DNA of 64,000 nucleotides from positions 1,412,936 to 1,476,935 of the forward strand of contig NZ_CM001514.1 of the NCBI RefSeq assembly GCF_000263715.2, in the 5' to 3' direction. Each line of letters opens with the position of its first letter. Position 1 is the first letter of the stretch. Shown here one piece after another: positions 17,702 to 27,042 of this stretch. A model generated the notes under the pieces. It did no database searches, was not told the origin of the DNA, and saw nothing but the letters and a program-made list of their open reading frames with translations. This DNA is from Pseudomonas synxantha BG33R (GTDB lineage: Bacteria; Pseudomonadota; Gammaproteobacteria; Pseudomonadales; Pseudomonadaceae). The translations under genes and the position numbers were made by a program.

Positions 17702-19324
17702 GTGAAGAACTGGACCCTGCGCCAAAGGATTTTGGCGAGCTTTGCGGTAATTATCGCCATCATGCTGCTGATGGTGGTGCTCTCCTATTCGCGCCTGCTC
17801 AAGATCGAAGCCAGCGAAAACTCCGTGCGCGACGACGCCGTGCCCGGCGTGTTTTTCAGCTCGATGATCCGCAGCGCCTGGGTCGACAGCTACCTGCAAA
17901 CCCAGGAACTGGTCGGGATCCACGAAAACCAGGGCATTTCCGAGGAAGACAAGCAGGACTACAAGTCATTCGAAGCGCGGCTTGAGCAGCACATGGCCAG
18001 TTACGCGGGCACGATCAATATCACCCAGGATCGGACCGAATTCGATGCCTTCGAAAAACTGCACCAGAACTACAACGCCATTCTCGCCCAGGTCCTGGCG
18101 GCTCATCAGAGCAACAACCCGGCCGAGGCGCTAAGGCTGTTCAACGAACAACTGACCCCCGCCTGGACCGCAGGCCGCATGAAGCTCAACGACATCATCA
18201 ATGAGAACAAACAGGTCGCCGACAATGCCACCGCTGCCATCGATGATGCCGTAGCAGCGGCAAAGGTCAGCATGGGCGTCTCGCTGCTGCTGGCGATTCT
18301 CGCCGCGGCGCTGTGCGGCCTGTTGCTGATGCGCGCGATCATGGCGCCGATGCAGCGTATCGTGCAGATCCTCGAGGTCATGCGCACCGGCGACCTGAGC
18401 AAGCGCCTGAACCTGGAGCGCAAGGACGAATTCAACGCGGTCGAAACCGGCTTCAACGACATGATGACCGAGCTGACTGCCCTGGTGTCCCAGGCGCAGC
18501 GTTCGTCGGTGCAGGTCACCACCTCGGTCACCGAGATCGCCGCGACCTCCAAGCAGCAACAGGCCACCGCCACGGAAACCGCAGCCACCACCACGGAAAT
18601 CGGCGCCACCTCCCGCGAGATTGCGGCCACGTCCAAGGATCTGGTGCGTACCATGACCGAAGTGTCCACCGCCGCCGACCAGGCCTCGGTGGCCGCCGGT
18701 TCCGGCCAGCAGGGCCTGGCACGCATGGAAGAGACCATGCACTCGGTGATGGGCGCCGCCGACCTGGTCAACGCCAAGCTGGCGATCCTCAATGAAAAGG
18801 CCGGCAACATCAACCAGGTGGTGGTGACCATCGTCAAGGTGGCTGACCAGACCAACCTGTTGTCTCTCAATGCCGCCATCGAAGCGGAGAAAGCCGGTGA
18901 ATACGGTCGCGGCTTTGCCGTGGTGGCCACCGAAGTGCGCCGCCTGGCCGACCAGACTGCCGTGGCAACCTACGACATCGAGCAAATGGTGCGTGAGATC
19001 CAGTCAGCGGTGTCGGCGGGCGTGATGGGCATGGACAAGTTCTCCGAGGAAGTCCGCCGGGGTATGTTCGAAGTGCAGCAAGTGGGCGAGCAACTGTCGC
19101 AGATCATCCACCAGGTACAGGCCCTGGCGCCGCGGGTGTTGATGGTCAACGAAGGCATGCAGGCCCAGGCCACCGGCGCCGAACAGATCAACCACGCGCT
19201 GGTGCAATTGGGCGATGCCAGCAGCCAGACCGTCGAATCCCTGCGTCAGGCCAGCTTTGCCATTGATGAGCTGAGCCAGGTCGCGGTGGGTCTGCGCAGC
19301 GGCGTGTCGCGTTTCAAAGTCTGA
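17702..19324 (+). CDS. wspA: Wsp surface-sensing chemoreceptor WspA
   Basis: The 540-residue methyl-accepting protein is the input of the Wsp system. It has a first membrane helix (about 8-28), a periplasmic helical domain (about 30-185), a second helix (about 186-207), a HAMP segment and a cytoplasmic signalling domain. The domain carries the conserved tip [20 protein letters not shown] and Ala/Thr/Glu-rich methylation helices. WspA senses surface contact or envelope perturbation and activates WspE. The GTG at 17702 ([10 protein letters not shown]) is preferred to an ATG seven codons earlier: it has a GAGG site upstream and matches the family start. wspB starts one base into its stop codon. 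Confidence 0.93.
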   Translation: MKNWTLRQRILASFAVIIAIMLLMVVLSYSRLLKIEASENSVRDDAVPGVFFSSMIRSAWVDSYLQTQELVGIHENQGISEEDKQDYKSFEARLEQHMASYAGTINITQDRTEFDAFEKLHQNYNAILAQVLAAHQSNNPAEALRLFNEQLTPAWTAGRMKLNDIINENKQVADNATAAIDDAVAAAKVSMGVSLLLAILAAALCGLLLMRAIMAPMQRIVQILEVMRTGDLSKRLNLERKDEFNAVETGFNDMMTELTALVSQAQRSSVQVTTSVTEIAATSKQQQATATETAATTTEIGATSREIAATSKDLVRTMTEVSTAADQASVAAGSGQQGLARMEETMHSVMGAADLVNAKLAILNEKAGNINQVVVTIVKVADQTNLLSLNAAIEAEKAGEYGRGFAVVATEVRRLADQTAVATYDIEQMVREIQSAVSAGVMGMDKFSEEVRRGMFEVQQVGEQLSQIIHQVQALAPRVLMVNEGMQAQATGAEQINHALVQLGDASSQTVESLRQASFAIDELSQVAVGLRSGVSRFKV

Positions 19325-19836
19325 TGAGCGATCTCGCGGCTAAACGCGTCGCCGTCCCGGCAGCGAAAACGGCGTTGTTCCTGGTGTTTCGCATCGGCAA
19401 CGAACGCTTTGCCCTAAAGGCCACCGAAGTGGCGGAGGTGCTGCCGCGCCTGCCGCTCAAACCCATCGCCCATGCGCCACTGTGGGTGGCGGGTATCTTT
19501 GCGCATCGCGGCGCGCTGGTGCCGGTAATCGATGTCAGTGCCCTGACGTTCGGCACCCCGGCCCAGGCTCGCACCAGCACGCGGCTGGTGCTGGTCAACT
19601 ACCAGCCGCAACCCTGGAGTGAAGCGCGTGGGCTGGGGCTGATCCTGGAGCAGGCCACCGACACCCTGCGTTGCGACCCCGCCGAGTTCCAGCCTTATGG
19701 CGTGGACAACCAGCAGGCGCCCTACCTGGGGCCGGTACGCGAGGATGCACAGGGCTTGATGCAGTGGATTGGCATTGCCGAGCTGCTGAGCGCTGAAGTA
19801 CGCGCCTTGCTGTTTTGCGCCGAGTTAAGCCTATGA
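19324..19836 (+). CDS. wspB: CheW-like coupling protein WspB
   Basis: The 170-residue CheW-domain protein (ALFLVFRIGNERFALKATEVAEVLPRLPL near residue 17) probably couples WspA to the kinase WspE. The ATG overlaps the wspA stop by one base (TGATG) and its own stop overlaps the wspC start (ATGA), so translation of the operon is coupled. A second CheW-like protein, WspD, is encoded two genes downstream. In other pseudomonads the two are not interchangeable. Confidence 0.92.
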   Translation: MSDLAAKRVAVPAAKTALFLVFRIGNERFALKATEVAEVLPRLPLKPIAHAPLWVAGIFAHRGALVPVIDVSALTFGTPAQARTSTRLVLVNYQPQPWSEARGLGLILEQATDTLRCDPAEFQPYGVDNQQAPYLGPVREDAQGLMQWIGIAELLSAEVRALLFCAELSL

Positions 19837-21089
19837 GCAGTGACCCGCGTTTTTCGGCGTTCTTGAAAGAACGCATCGGCCTGGACGTTGCCTCGGTGGG
19901 CGAGGCGATCATCGAGCGTGCGGTGCGCCAGCGCTGCCAAGCCTCCCAGGCGCAGTCGACGGAGGCCTACTGGCAGCTCCTGCAACATTCCCACGACGAG
20001 CAGCAGGCACTGATCGAAGCGGTGATCGTTCCCGAGACCTGGTTTTTCCGCTACCCCGAGTCCTTTGCGACCTTGGCCCGCCTGGCCCAACTGCGGCTGG
20101 TCGAGATCAAGCAGATGCGCGCGCTGCGCATCCTCAGCCTGCCGTGTTCGACTGGCGAAGAGCCCTATTCGATTGCCATGGCCTTGTTGGATGCGGGCCT
20201 GGCGCCCCATCAGTTCAAGGTTCAGGGGATGGACGTCAGCCCGCTGTCGGTGGAACGTGCCCGGCGCGGTGTGTACGGCAAGAACTCGTTTCGCGGGGCC
20301 GATCTCGAATTTCGCGACCGCCACTTCACAGAAGAAACCGGCGGTTACCGCATCGCCGACCGGGTGCGCGAGCAAGTGCGTCTGCAAGTGGGCAACTTGC
20401 TCGACCCGACACTGCTGGCCAACGAGCCGACCTACGATTTTGTGTTCTGCCGCAACCTGTTGATCTACTTCGACCAGCCGACCCAGAAGCAAGTATTTGA
20501 TGTGCTCAAGGAACTGACTCATGTGGACGGTGTGCTGTTTATCGGCCCGGCCGAGGGCAGCCTGCTGGGGCGCCATGGCATGCGTTCGATTGGCGTGCCG
20601 CAATCCTTTGCCTTCAGTCGACACGTAGAGCAGACCCCGCCGCCGGTATTCGTGCCGATGCCCGCGCCAGCACCGCAGCGCAGTGCAGCACCGATACCAC
20701 TCAAGCCGCGTCCGTTCAGCACGGTCAGCACTCAGGTGCCGCCGGTCAAGGTGCCCCACACCGACGCAGGGGATTTGCTCGGCCAGATCGCGACCCTGGC
20801 CAATGAAGGCAAAAGTGCGGAGGCCCGGGCCGCCTGTGAGCGTTATTTAAGCAGCCACCCGCCGGTTGCCCAGGTGTTCTATTGGTTGGGGTTGCTCAGC
20901 GATGTGGCCGGCAGCGCCTTGGAAGCCCAGGGGTATTACCGAAAAGCCTTGTACCTGGAACCGCAGCATTCGCAGGCCTTGATGCATCTGGCTGCGTTGC
21001 TCGAATCCCAGGGCGACAGTGCGGGAGCGCGCCGGCTACAAGCCCGCGCCGCCCGTAGCGAGCGAGCACACAGTGAGTCCGAACGATGA
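19833..21089 (+). CDS. wspC: CheR-type methyltransferase WspC with TPR tail
   Basis: The 418-residue S-adenosylmethionine-dependent glutamate methyltransferase modifies the WspA receptor and sets its activity, opposing WspF. The CheR catalytic domain (residues about 1-260) shows WFFRYPESF, SLPCSTGEEPYSIAM and DFVFCRNLLIYFDQPTQ. A Pro-rich linker (about 270-310) leads to tetratricopeptide-like helices (about 315-405). The start at 19833 overlaps the wspB stop by four bases. The stop overlaps wspD likewise. Confidence 0.93.
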   Translation: MSSDPRFSAFLKERIGLDVASVGEAIIERAVRQRCQASQAQSTEAYWQLLQHSHDEQQALIEAVIVPETWFFRYPESFATLARLAQLRLVEIKQMRALRILSLPCSTGEEPYSIAMALLDAGLAPHQFKVQGMDVSPLSVERARRGVYGKNSFRGADLEFRDRHFTEETGGYRIADRVREQVRLQVGNLLDPTLLANEPTYDFVFCRNLLIYFDQPTQKQVFDVLKELTHVDGVLFIGPAEGSLLGRHGMRSIGVPQSFAFSRHVEQTPPPVFVPMPAPAPQRSAAPIPLKPRPFSTVSTQVPPVKVPHTDAGDLLGQIATLANEGKSAEARAACERYLSSHPPVAQVFYWLGLLSDVAGSALEAQGYYRKALYLEPQHSQALMHLAALLESQGDSAGARRLQARAARSERAHSESER

Positions 21090-21787
21090 ACAGCCCTGAC
21101 GCGCTCGACACCGCAGGCCTGGACCTGACGCTGACCGATACCCAAGCCATCGATGACTGCTGGAACCGTATCGGCATTCATGGCGACAGGTCCTGCCCAC
21201 TGCTGGACGAGCATATTCACTGCCGCAACTGCTCGGTGTATTCCGCCGCCGCCACGCGCCTGCTCGACCGCTATGCCCTGCAGCAGGATGATCAGCGCTC
21301 GCAGGCCGCTGCCGAAGCGGGTAGCGAGGTGGTCACCCGTTCGCTGTTGATGTTCCGCCTCGGTGAAGAATGGCTCGGTATCGCCACCCGCTGCCTGGTG
21401 GAAGTGGCGCCATTGCAACCGATCCACTCCTTGCCGCACCAGCGTTCCCGTGCGCTGCTGGGGGTGGCCAACGTGCGGGGTGCGCTGGTGGCGTGCCTAT
21501 CGCTGGTGGAACTGCTGGGCCTGGACAGCACCAGCAGCGGGCCCAGTGGCGGGCGGATCATGCCGCGCATGTTGATCATTGCCGCCCAGGACGGTCCGAT
21601 CGTCGTGCCGGTGGATGAAGTGGATGGCATTCATGCCATCGATGAGCGCACCTTGAACGCGGCCTCGGCCTCCGGTACCCAGGCCAGCGCACGCTATACC
21701 CAAGGTGTGTTGCAGTTCAAAGGCCGCAGCCTGCGCTGGCTGGACGAAGCGCAATTGTTGTCCGCCGTGACCCGGAGCCTCGCATGA
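21086..21787 (+). CDS. wspD: CheW-like coupling protein WspD
   Basis: The 233-residue protein has an N-terminal extension with four clustered cysteines (CWN, SCPLL, HCRNC, residues about 24-50) and a C-terminal CheW domain (LLMFRLGEEWLGIATRCLVEVAPLQPIHSLPH from about residue 89, in part). It probably links WspA arrays to WspE alongside WspB. The cysteine cluster is absent from ordinary CheW and could bind a metal or form disulfides; its role is not known to me. It overlaps wspC and wspE by four bases each. Confidence 0.91.
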   Translation: MNSPDALDTAGLDLTLTDTQAIDDCWNRIGIHGDRSCPLLDEHIHCRNCSVYSAAATRLLDRYALQQDDQRSQAAAEAGSEVVTRSLLMFRLGEEWLGIATRCLVEVAPLQPIHSLPHQRSRALLGVANVRGALVACLSLVELLGLDSTSSGPSGGRIMPRMLIIAAQDGPIVVPVDEVDGIHAIDERTLNAASASGTQASARYTQGVLQFKGRSLRWLDEAQLLSAVTRSLA

Positions 21788-24063
21788 CCCCCGACCAGAT
21801 GCGTGATGCCTCGCTGTTGGAGCTGTTCAGCCTGGAGGCCGATGCGCAAACCCAGGTATTGAGCGCCGGCCTGCTGGCCCTGGAGCGCAACCCGACCCAG
21901 GCGGATCAACTTGAAGCCTGTATGCGCGCCGCACATTCGCTCAAGGGCGCGGCGCGGATTGTTGGGGTGGATGCCGGGGTCGGCGTGGCCCACGTCATGG
22001 AGGATTGCCTGGTCAGCGCCCAGGAAGGTCGTCTGTACCTGCAACCGGAACATATCGATGCGTTGTTGCAAGGCACTGACCTGCTGATGCGTATCGCCAC
22101 GCCAGGCAACAGCGTGGGGCCGTTGGATATCCAGGCGTACGTGGAGTTGATGGAGCGTCTGCTTGACCCGGCGCAGCCACCCGCTACGCCGGCGCCAAAA
22201 GCCGAGCCCGAGCCTGCTCCGGCGCCTATCGTTGAAGCATTGCCGCAAGAGCCAGAGGTTGCACCGCCCGTCAGCAGTGAGCCACCGCGTCAGAACAAGC
22301 GCATCACCGAGGGTGGCGAGCGTGTACTGCGGGTTACCGCCGAGCGCTTGAACAGCCTGTTGGACCTGTCGAGCAAGTCCTTGGTGGAAACCCAGCGGCT
22401 CAAGCCTCACCTGGCCAGTATGCAACGCCTCAAGCGCATTCAAAGCAACAGCCTGCGCGCCCTCGATACCCTGGACGGTCACCTCAAGCACCTGGATTTG
22501 AATCTTGAGACTCAGGAAGCCCTGGCCGATACCCGCCGCTTGTTGAGCGAAGCTCAGGCACTGCTGGCGGATAAAAACGCGGAACTTGACGAGTACGCCT
22601 GGCAGGCCGGCCAGCGCGCCCAGGTGCTTTACGACACCGCACTGGCCTGCCGCATGCGACCGTTTGCCGACGTGCTGGCGGGGCAGGTGCGCATGGTGCG
22701 TGACCTCGGTCGCAGCCTGGGCAAGCAAGTGCGCCTGGAAATCGAAGGCGAAAAGACCCAGGTCGATCGAGACGTCCTGGAAAAACTTGAAGCACCGCTC
22801 ACTCATTTACTGCGCAATGCGGTCGACCACGGCATCGAAACGCCCGAGCAGCGGCTGCTGGCGGGCAAACCGGCGGAAGGCCTGATCCGCCTGCGTGCGT
22901 CCCATCAAGCCGGGTTGCTGGTACTGGAATTGAGCGACGACGGCAACGGTGTCGATCTGGAGCGCCTGCGCGGCACCATTGTCGAACGTAATCTGTCGCC
23001 GGTGGAAACTGCCCTGCGCCTGAGCGAAGAGGAACTGCTGACGTTCCTGTTCCTGCCGGGGTTCAGCTTGCGCGACAAGGTCACCGAGGTGTCCGGTCGT
23101 GGCGTTGGCCTGGATGCAGTGCAGCATATGGTTCGCCAACTGCGTGGCGCGGTGGTACTGGAGCAGACGGCGGGGCAGGGCAGTCGCTTCCATCTGGAAG
23201 TGCCGTTGACCTTGTCGGTGGTGCGCAGCCTGGTGGTGGACGTGGGCGAAGAAGCCTATGCCTTCCCCCTGGCCCACATTGAACGTATGTGTGACCTGGC
23301 TCCCGACGACATTGTGCAACTGGAAGGCCGCCAACACTTCTGGCACGAGGGCCGACATGTGGGCCTGGTTGCCGCCAGCCAGTTGCTGCAGCGCCCACCG
23401 GGGCAGAGTCCTTCGCAGACCCTGAAAGTCGTGGTGATCCGCGAGCGCGATGCCGTGTACGGGATTGCCGTGGAGCGCTTTATCGGTGAACGCACCCTGG
23501 TGGTGTTGCCGCTGGATGATCGCCTGGGCAAGGTCCAGGATATTTCTGCAGGGGCCTTGCTCGATGACGGCTCGGTGGTACTGATCGTCGATGTCGAAGA
23601 CATGCTGCGTTCGGTGGATAAATTGCTCAACACCGGCCGCCTGGAACGTATCGCCCGGCGCAGCCAGCAGGCCACCGAAGCACCGCGCAAGCGCGTGCTG
23701 GTGGTAGACGACTCGCTGACCGTACGCGAGCTGCAACGCAAATTATTACTCAATCGTGGTTATGAAGTCGCTGTTGCGGTCGATGGCATGGATGGCTGGA
23801 ACGCATTGCGCTCCGAGGACTTCGACCTGCTTATCACTGATATTGATATGCCTCGCATGGACGGTATTGAATTGGTCACACTTTTGCGTCGTGACAGTCG
23901 CCTGCAATCGTTGCCGGTGATGGTGGTTTCCTACAAGGATCGTGAAGAAGACCGACGTCGTGGACTCGACGCGGGCGCCGACTATTATTTAGCCAAAGCC
24001 AGTTTCCATGACGACGCCTTGCTCGACGCCGTGGTTGAACTGATTGGAGGCGCCCGGGCATGA
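21784..24063 (+). CDS. wspE: Hybrid histidine kinase WspE (CheA-REC)
   Basis: The 759-residue CheA-like kinase has, in order, an HPt domain (His51 in AAHSLKGAARIVG), a Pro/Ala-rich linker (about 128-165), a dimerisation segment and an ATPase domain (HLLRNAVDHGIETPEQR near 340, ELSDDGNGVDLERL, GRGVGLDAV). CheW-like regulatory and C-terminal receiver domains follow (VLVVDDSLTVRELQR, phospho-acceptor Asp in LLITDIDMPRMDG). It passes phosphate to WspR, activating cyclic-di-GMP synthesis, and to WspF for adaptation. All key motifs look intact. Confidence 0.95.
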   Translation: MTPDQMRDASLLELFSLEADAQTQVLSAGLLALERNPTQADQLEACMRAAHSLKGAARIVGVDAGVGVAHVMEDCLVSAQEGRLYLQPEHIDALLQGTDLLMRIATPGNSVGPLDIQAYVELMERLLDPAQPPATPAPKAEPEPAPAPIVEALPQEPEVAPPVSSEPPRQNKRITEGGERVLRVTAERLNSLLDLSSKSLVETQRLKPHLASMQRLKRIQSNSLRALDTLDGHLKHLDLNLETQEALADTRRLLSEAQALLADKNAELDEYAWQAGQRAQVLYDTALACRMRPFADVLAGQVRMVRDLGRSLGKQVRLEIEGEKTQVDRDVLEKLEAPLTHLLRNAVDHGIETPEQRLLAGKPAEGLIRLRASHQAGLLVLELSDDGNGVDLERLRGTIVERNLSPVETALRLSEEELLTFLFLPGFSLRDKVTEVSGRGVGLDAVQHMVRQLRGAVVLEQTAGQGSRFHLEVPLTLSVVRSLVVDVGEEAYAFPLAHIERMCDLAPDDIVQLEGRQHFWHEGRHVGLVAASQLLQRPPGQSPSQTLKVVVIRERDAVYGIAVERFIGERTLVVLPLDDRLGKVQDISAGALLDDGSVVLIVDVEDMLRSVDKLLNTGRLERIARRSQQATEAPRKRVLVVDDSLTVRELQRKLLLNRGYEVAVAVDGMDGWNALRSEDFDLLITDIDMPRMDGIELVTLLRRDSRLQSLPVMVVSYKDREEDRRRGLDAGADYYLAKASFHDDALLDAVVELIGGARA

Positions 24064-25070
24064 GGATTGCGATCGTCAATGACATGCCCCTGGCGATAGA
24101 GGCCTTGCGCCGCGCCTTGAGCTTTGAGCCCGCCCACGAGGTGGTGTGGGTGGCCAGCAATGGCCTGGAAGCGGTGCGCCGCTGTGCCGAGCTGACCCCG
24201 GACCTGATCCTGATGGACCTGATCATGCCGGTGATGGATGGGGTGGAGGCTACCCGGCAGATCATGGCTGACACGCCTTGCCCTATCGTGATCGTTACTG
24301 TCGACCGCCAGGCCAACGTCAGCCGCGTATTCGAAGCCATGGGCCACGGAGCGCTGGATGTGGTGGATACCCCGGCGCTGGGCGTAGGCAACCCCAAGGA
24401 TGCGGCGGCACCGCTATTGCGCAAGATCCTCAATATCGGTTGGTTGATTGGCCAGCGCGGCACGCGTGTGCGTGCCGAAACCCCACCGCAACGGGGCACA
24501 GGCAAGCGTCAACGGCTGGTGGCCATTGGTTCTTCAGCGGGTGGGCCGGCGGCGCTGGAGGTTCTGCTCAAGGGCTTGCCGCGGGATTTTCCCGCCGCCA
24601 TCGTGCTGGTGCAGCATGTGGACCAGGTCTTCGCCGCCGGCATGGCCGAGTGGCTGAGCAGCGCCTCCGGCCTGCCCGTGCGCCTGGCCTGTGAGGGCGA
24701 GCCGCCCCAGGCCGGCGTGGTCTTGCTGGCCGGCACCAACCATCATATTCGCTTGTTGAAAAATGGCACGCTAGCCTATACCGCAGAGCCGGTGAACGAG
24801 ATTTACCGGCCCTCCATCGACGTGTTTTTCGAAAGCGTCGCCAGTTACTGGACCGGTGACGCCGTCGGCGTACTACTGACCGGCATGGGGCGCGACGGGG
24901 CCCAGGGCCTCAAGCTGATGCGCGAACAAGGATATTTGACCATCGCCCAGGATCAGCAGAGCTCGGCGGTGTACGGCATGCCCAAAGCGGCGGCGGCGAT
25001 TGATGCTGCTGTTGAAATTCGCCCACTGGATAGAATTGCGCCCCGATTGCTGGAGGTCTTTGCAAAATGA
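24060..25070 (+). CDS. wspF: CheB-type receptor methylesterase WspF
   Basis: The 336-residue protein has an N-terminal receiver domain (acidic ND at 8-9, phospho-acceptor Asp in LILMDLIMPVMDG) and a C-terminal methylesterase domain. The catalytic set is visible in IGSSAGGP (Ser), LVQHVD (His) and LLTGMGRDGAQG (Asp). It removes methyl groups from WspA and so damps the system. Loss of WspF gives constitutive WspR activity and the wrinkly-spreader phenotype in P. fluorescens. The frame is full length here, so the ancestral smooth state is expected. Confidence 0.94.
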   Translation: MRIAIVNDMPLAIEALRRALSFEPAHEVVWVASNGLEAVRRCAELTPDLILMDLIMPVMDGVEATRQIMADTPCPIVIVTVDRQANVSRVFEAMGHGALDVVDTPALGVGNPKDAAAPLLRKILNIGWLIGQRGTRVRAETPPQRGTGKRQRLVAIGSSAGGPAALEVLLKGLPRDFPAAIVLVQHVDQVFAAGMAEWLSSASGLPVRLACEGEPPQAGVVLLAGTNHHIRLLKNGTLAYTAEPVNEIYRPSIDVFFESVASYWTGDAVGVLLTGMGRDGAQGLKLMREQGYLTIAQDQQSSAVYGMPKAAAAIDAAVEIRPLDRIAPRLLEVFAK

Positions 25071-25122
25071 TCGAAAATCTCCCGCCGTGCTGGCTTGCAG
25101 GTAGTAATTCAGGTGACTGCAC

Positions 25123-26124
25123 ATGAATGATTTACAGCTCGACGACTTCAAGACCGATGAGAACGCCGCCATGGTGCTGCTGGTCGACGATCAGGCCATG
25201 ATCGGCGAAGCCGTGCGGCGCGGCCTGTCCCATGAAGAAAACATCGACTTCCACTTTTGCGCCGACCCGCACCAGGCGATTGCCCAGGCGATCCGCATCA
25301 AGCCGACGGTGATCCTGCAGGACCTGGTGATGCCCGGCCTCGACGGTCTGACCTTGGTGCGTGAATACCGCAATCACCCGGCGACCGCGAATATCCCGAT
25401 CATCGTGCTGTCCACCAAGGAAGACCCGCTGATCAAGAGTGCGGCCTTCGCGGCCGGCGCCAACGATTACCTGGTCAAGCTGCCCGACAACATCGAACTG
25501 GTGGCGCGTATCCGCTACCACTCGCGGTCCTACATGACGCTGTTGCAGCGTGACGCGGCCTACCGTGCGCTGCGGGTCAGCCAGCAACAGTTGCTGGATA
25601 CCAACCTGGTGCTGCAACGCCTGATGAACTCCGACGGCCTGACCGGGCTGTCCAACCGCCGCCACTTCGACGAATACCTGGAACTGGAGTGGCGCCGTGC
25701 CATGCGCGACCAGACCCAACTGTCGCTGCTGATGATCGACGTGGACTTCTTCAAGACCTACAACGACAGCTTCGGCCACGTCGAAGGCGATGAAGCCTTG
25801 CGCAAAGTCGCCGCCGCTATCCGCGACGCCAGCAGCCGCCCTTCGGACTTGCCGGCGCGATACGGCGGCGAAGAGTTCGCGCTGGTACTGCCCAATACCT
25901 CGCCGGGCGGCGCACGGTTGGTTGCAGAAAAATTGCGCATGGCGGTGGCGGCCCTGAAAATCCCGCACATTGCCCCGGCAGAAGGGGCGAGCCTGACCAT
26001 CAGCATTGGCCTGTCGACCTTGACGCCGGTGCAGGGCACGGACTGCCGGCAACTGATCATGGCGGCGGACAAGGGGCTGTATACGGCCAAGCATAATGGG
26101 CGTAATCAGGTTGGTATCGAGTGA
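25123..26124 (+). CDS. wspR: Diguanylate cyclase response regulator WspR
   Basis: The 333-residue output protein has a receiver domain (residues about 15-135, phospho-acceptor Asp in [12 protein letters not shown]), a helical linker and a GGDEF domain with active-site RYGGEEF. An inhibitory RxxD (RPSD) lies just before it, so product feedback is likely. Phosphorylated WspR makes cyclic-di-GMP, promoting exopolysaccharide and biofilm. It starts 52 bases after wspF with its own weak site rather than overlapping it. An inverted REP hairpin follows the stop. Confidence 0.95.
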   Translation: MNDLQLDDFKTDENAAMVLLVDDQAMIGEAVRRGLSHEENIDFHFCADPHQAIAQAIRIKPTVILQDLVMPGLDGLTLVREYRNHPATANIPIIVLSTKEDPLIKSAAFAAGANDYLVKLPDNIELVARIRYHSRSYMTLLQRDAAYRALRVSQQQLLDTNLVLQRLMNSDGLTGLSNRRHFDEYLELEWRRAMRDQTQLSLLMIDVDFFKTYNDSFGHVEGDEALRKVAAAIRDASSRPSDLPARYGGEEFALVLPNTSPGGARLVAEKLRMAVAALKIPHIAPAEGASLTISIGLSTLTPVQGTDCRQLIMAADKGLYTAKHNGRNQVGIE

Positions 26125-26145
26125 GTTGAGGCTGTACCCCATTAA

Positions 26146-26173
26146 AATGTGGGAGGGGCTTCCCTCCCACATT
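26146..26173. repeat. REP-type palindrome after wspR
   Basis: AATGTGGGAGGG pairs with CCTCCCACATT around a short loop. It belongs to the GTGGGAGG REP family and may also end wspR transcription. Confidence 0.85.
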
Positions 26174-26272
26174 GTGAGCGCGGTATTCGTCCAGATTAAG
26201 TGCACATGAACGTGGTTGAACGAAGAAACCCGCCATCTATGTAGCGTCGATGGAAGGGGGATTGCAGAGAGA

Positions 26273-26527
26273 TTATTCTATTTTAAATCCAGGCCTGCCA
26301 TTAGCCGCACGCCACTCTTTAACTTCTTTTACAATGCCCTCCGGGCTGTCTTCTCTGTCAGCTCTTGGATAGTAGACGAGATCTGATCCGTCAGGATGCT
26401 CCGTAAGTCGCTTGAATGCTAATAGCATTTCGTCATCTTCTTCCTCAGTGCGAGCACTCGCATCACAAAGAGAAGTTACAAAACTTAAAAATTCGCTTTC
26501 TGTGTACTCGGAAATTGAGGTTTTCAT
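26273..26527 (-). CDS. Im-type bacteriocin immunity protein 1 (probably orphan)
   Basis: The 84-residue acidic protein is of the colicin E2/E7/E8/E9 immunity (Im) family. It shows the four-helix signature ending ITEHP-like LTEHPDGSDLVYYPRADREDS and VKEWRAANGRPGF. The paired tyrosines that contact the nuclease are present. By my count it differs from immunity protein 3 at about 18 of 84 positions, many in the helix-II specificity region around residues 23-39. It is separated from the only intact toxin gene by two other immunity genes, so it more likely protects against related bacteriocins of other strains. It is AT-richer than the surrounding core genes. Confidence 0.88.
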   Translation of the reverse strand: MKTSISEYTESEFLSFVTSLCDASARTEEEDDEMLLAFKRLTEHPDGSDLVYYPRADREDSPEGIVKEVKEWRAANGRPGFKIE

Positions 26528-26557
26528 CTTAATTACCCAGTTGAATGGCCGTATTTA

Positions 26558-26824
26558 TTATGGCTCAACCTTAAATCCATGCTTGTTATTGGTGGCTCGC
26601 CAGTTTTCAACTCTTTCAGTTATAGCTTCAATTGTACTTTCTGTATCCGATGCGGTGTAATAAATAAGGTCTGTTCCTTCTGGGTGTTCAGTAATTAATT
26701 CGAAGTGTTGTAAAAGTTTATCTAGTCGCTCATCGGTTGGAGCGGTATTTTCCTTGAGTATTTCTTTCATGAATAATAAAAATTCATCTTTTGTATACTC
26801 GGAAAAACTTTGTTTGAGTTTCAT
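26558..26824 (-). CDS. Im-type bacteriocin immunity protein 2 (divergent, probably orphan)
   Basis: The 88-residue protein of the Im family (LKQSFSEYTKDEFLLFMKEIL, then LITEHPEGTDLIYYTAS and VENWRATNNKHGFKVEP) is clearly more divergent than the other two. The helix-II specificity region (TAPTDERLDKLLQHFEL) is different and the PRDDREDSPEG loop is replaced by TASDTESTIEA. It therefore probably recognises another nuclease. The ATG at 26824 has AGGAG seven bases upstream; an ATG one codon earlier is closer to that site. It lies just upstream (minus-strand sense) of immunity gene 1. Confidence 0.86.
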   Translation of the reverse strand: MKLKQSFSEYTKDEFLLFMKEILKENTAPTDERLDKLLQHFELITEHPEGTDLIYYTASDTESTIEAITERVENWRATNNKHGFKVEP

Positions 26825-26895
26825 CATTCGGCTCCTTTCTTATGAGGCTCCATGTGGCGTTTAGGGGTTAGTATGCGTAAATTTCAGCATTATGA

Positions 26896-26988
26896 TTCTG
26901 ACCGCCCATCGGCAGCCGTCTTCGAACTCATTCGAACCGGCAGGTCGATTGTGCTGTTGACTGCCGAGGTTATTGTCGACTCGTTGAG
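26896..26988 (-). pseudogene. Relic of a second S-type bacteriocin gene
   Basis: These 93 bases match 28034-28126 inside the intact bacteriocin gene with only three mismatches by my count, in the same orientation. The matched part of the toxin corresponds to about residues 482-512. No flanking sequence matches and no open frame survives, so it is an internal fragment. It sits between immunity genes 2 and 3, where a toxin gene linked to immunity gene 2 would once have been. Confidence 0.82.
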
Positions 26989-27001
26989 TGAAATAAGAAG
27001 T

Positions 27002-27028
27002 CTGCCATCGTTGTAGAACCGATGGCAG
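27002..27028 (-). terminator. Terminator of the bacteriocin-immunity operon
   Basis: CTGCCATCG pairs with CGATGGCAG just downstream of immunity gene 3 on the minus strand, followed by ACTTCTTATTT. A weaker related stem (26233-26253) lies after immunity gene 1. Confidence 0.65.
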
Positions 27029-27042
27029 GGGATAGGGCGGCG

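Noticed and set aside
26900..27040. CRISPR-like spacing between repeated immunity-gene flanks
   Set aside because: There are only two similar hairpins and a toxin relic; no regularly spaced short repeats occur anywhere in the window.
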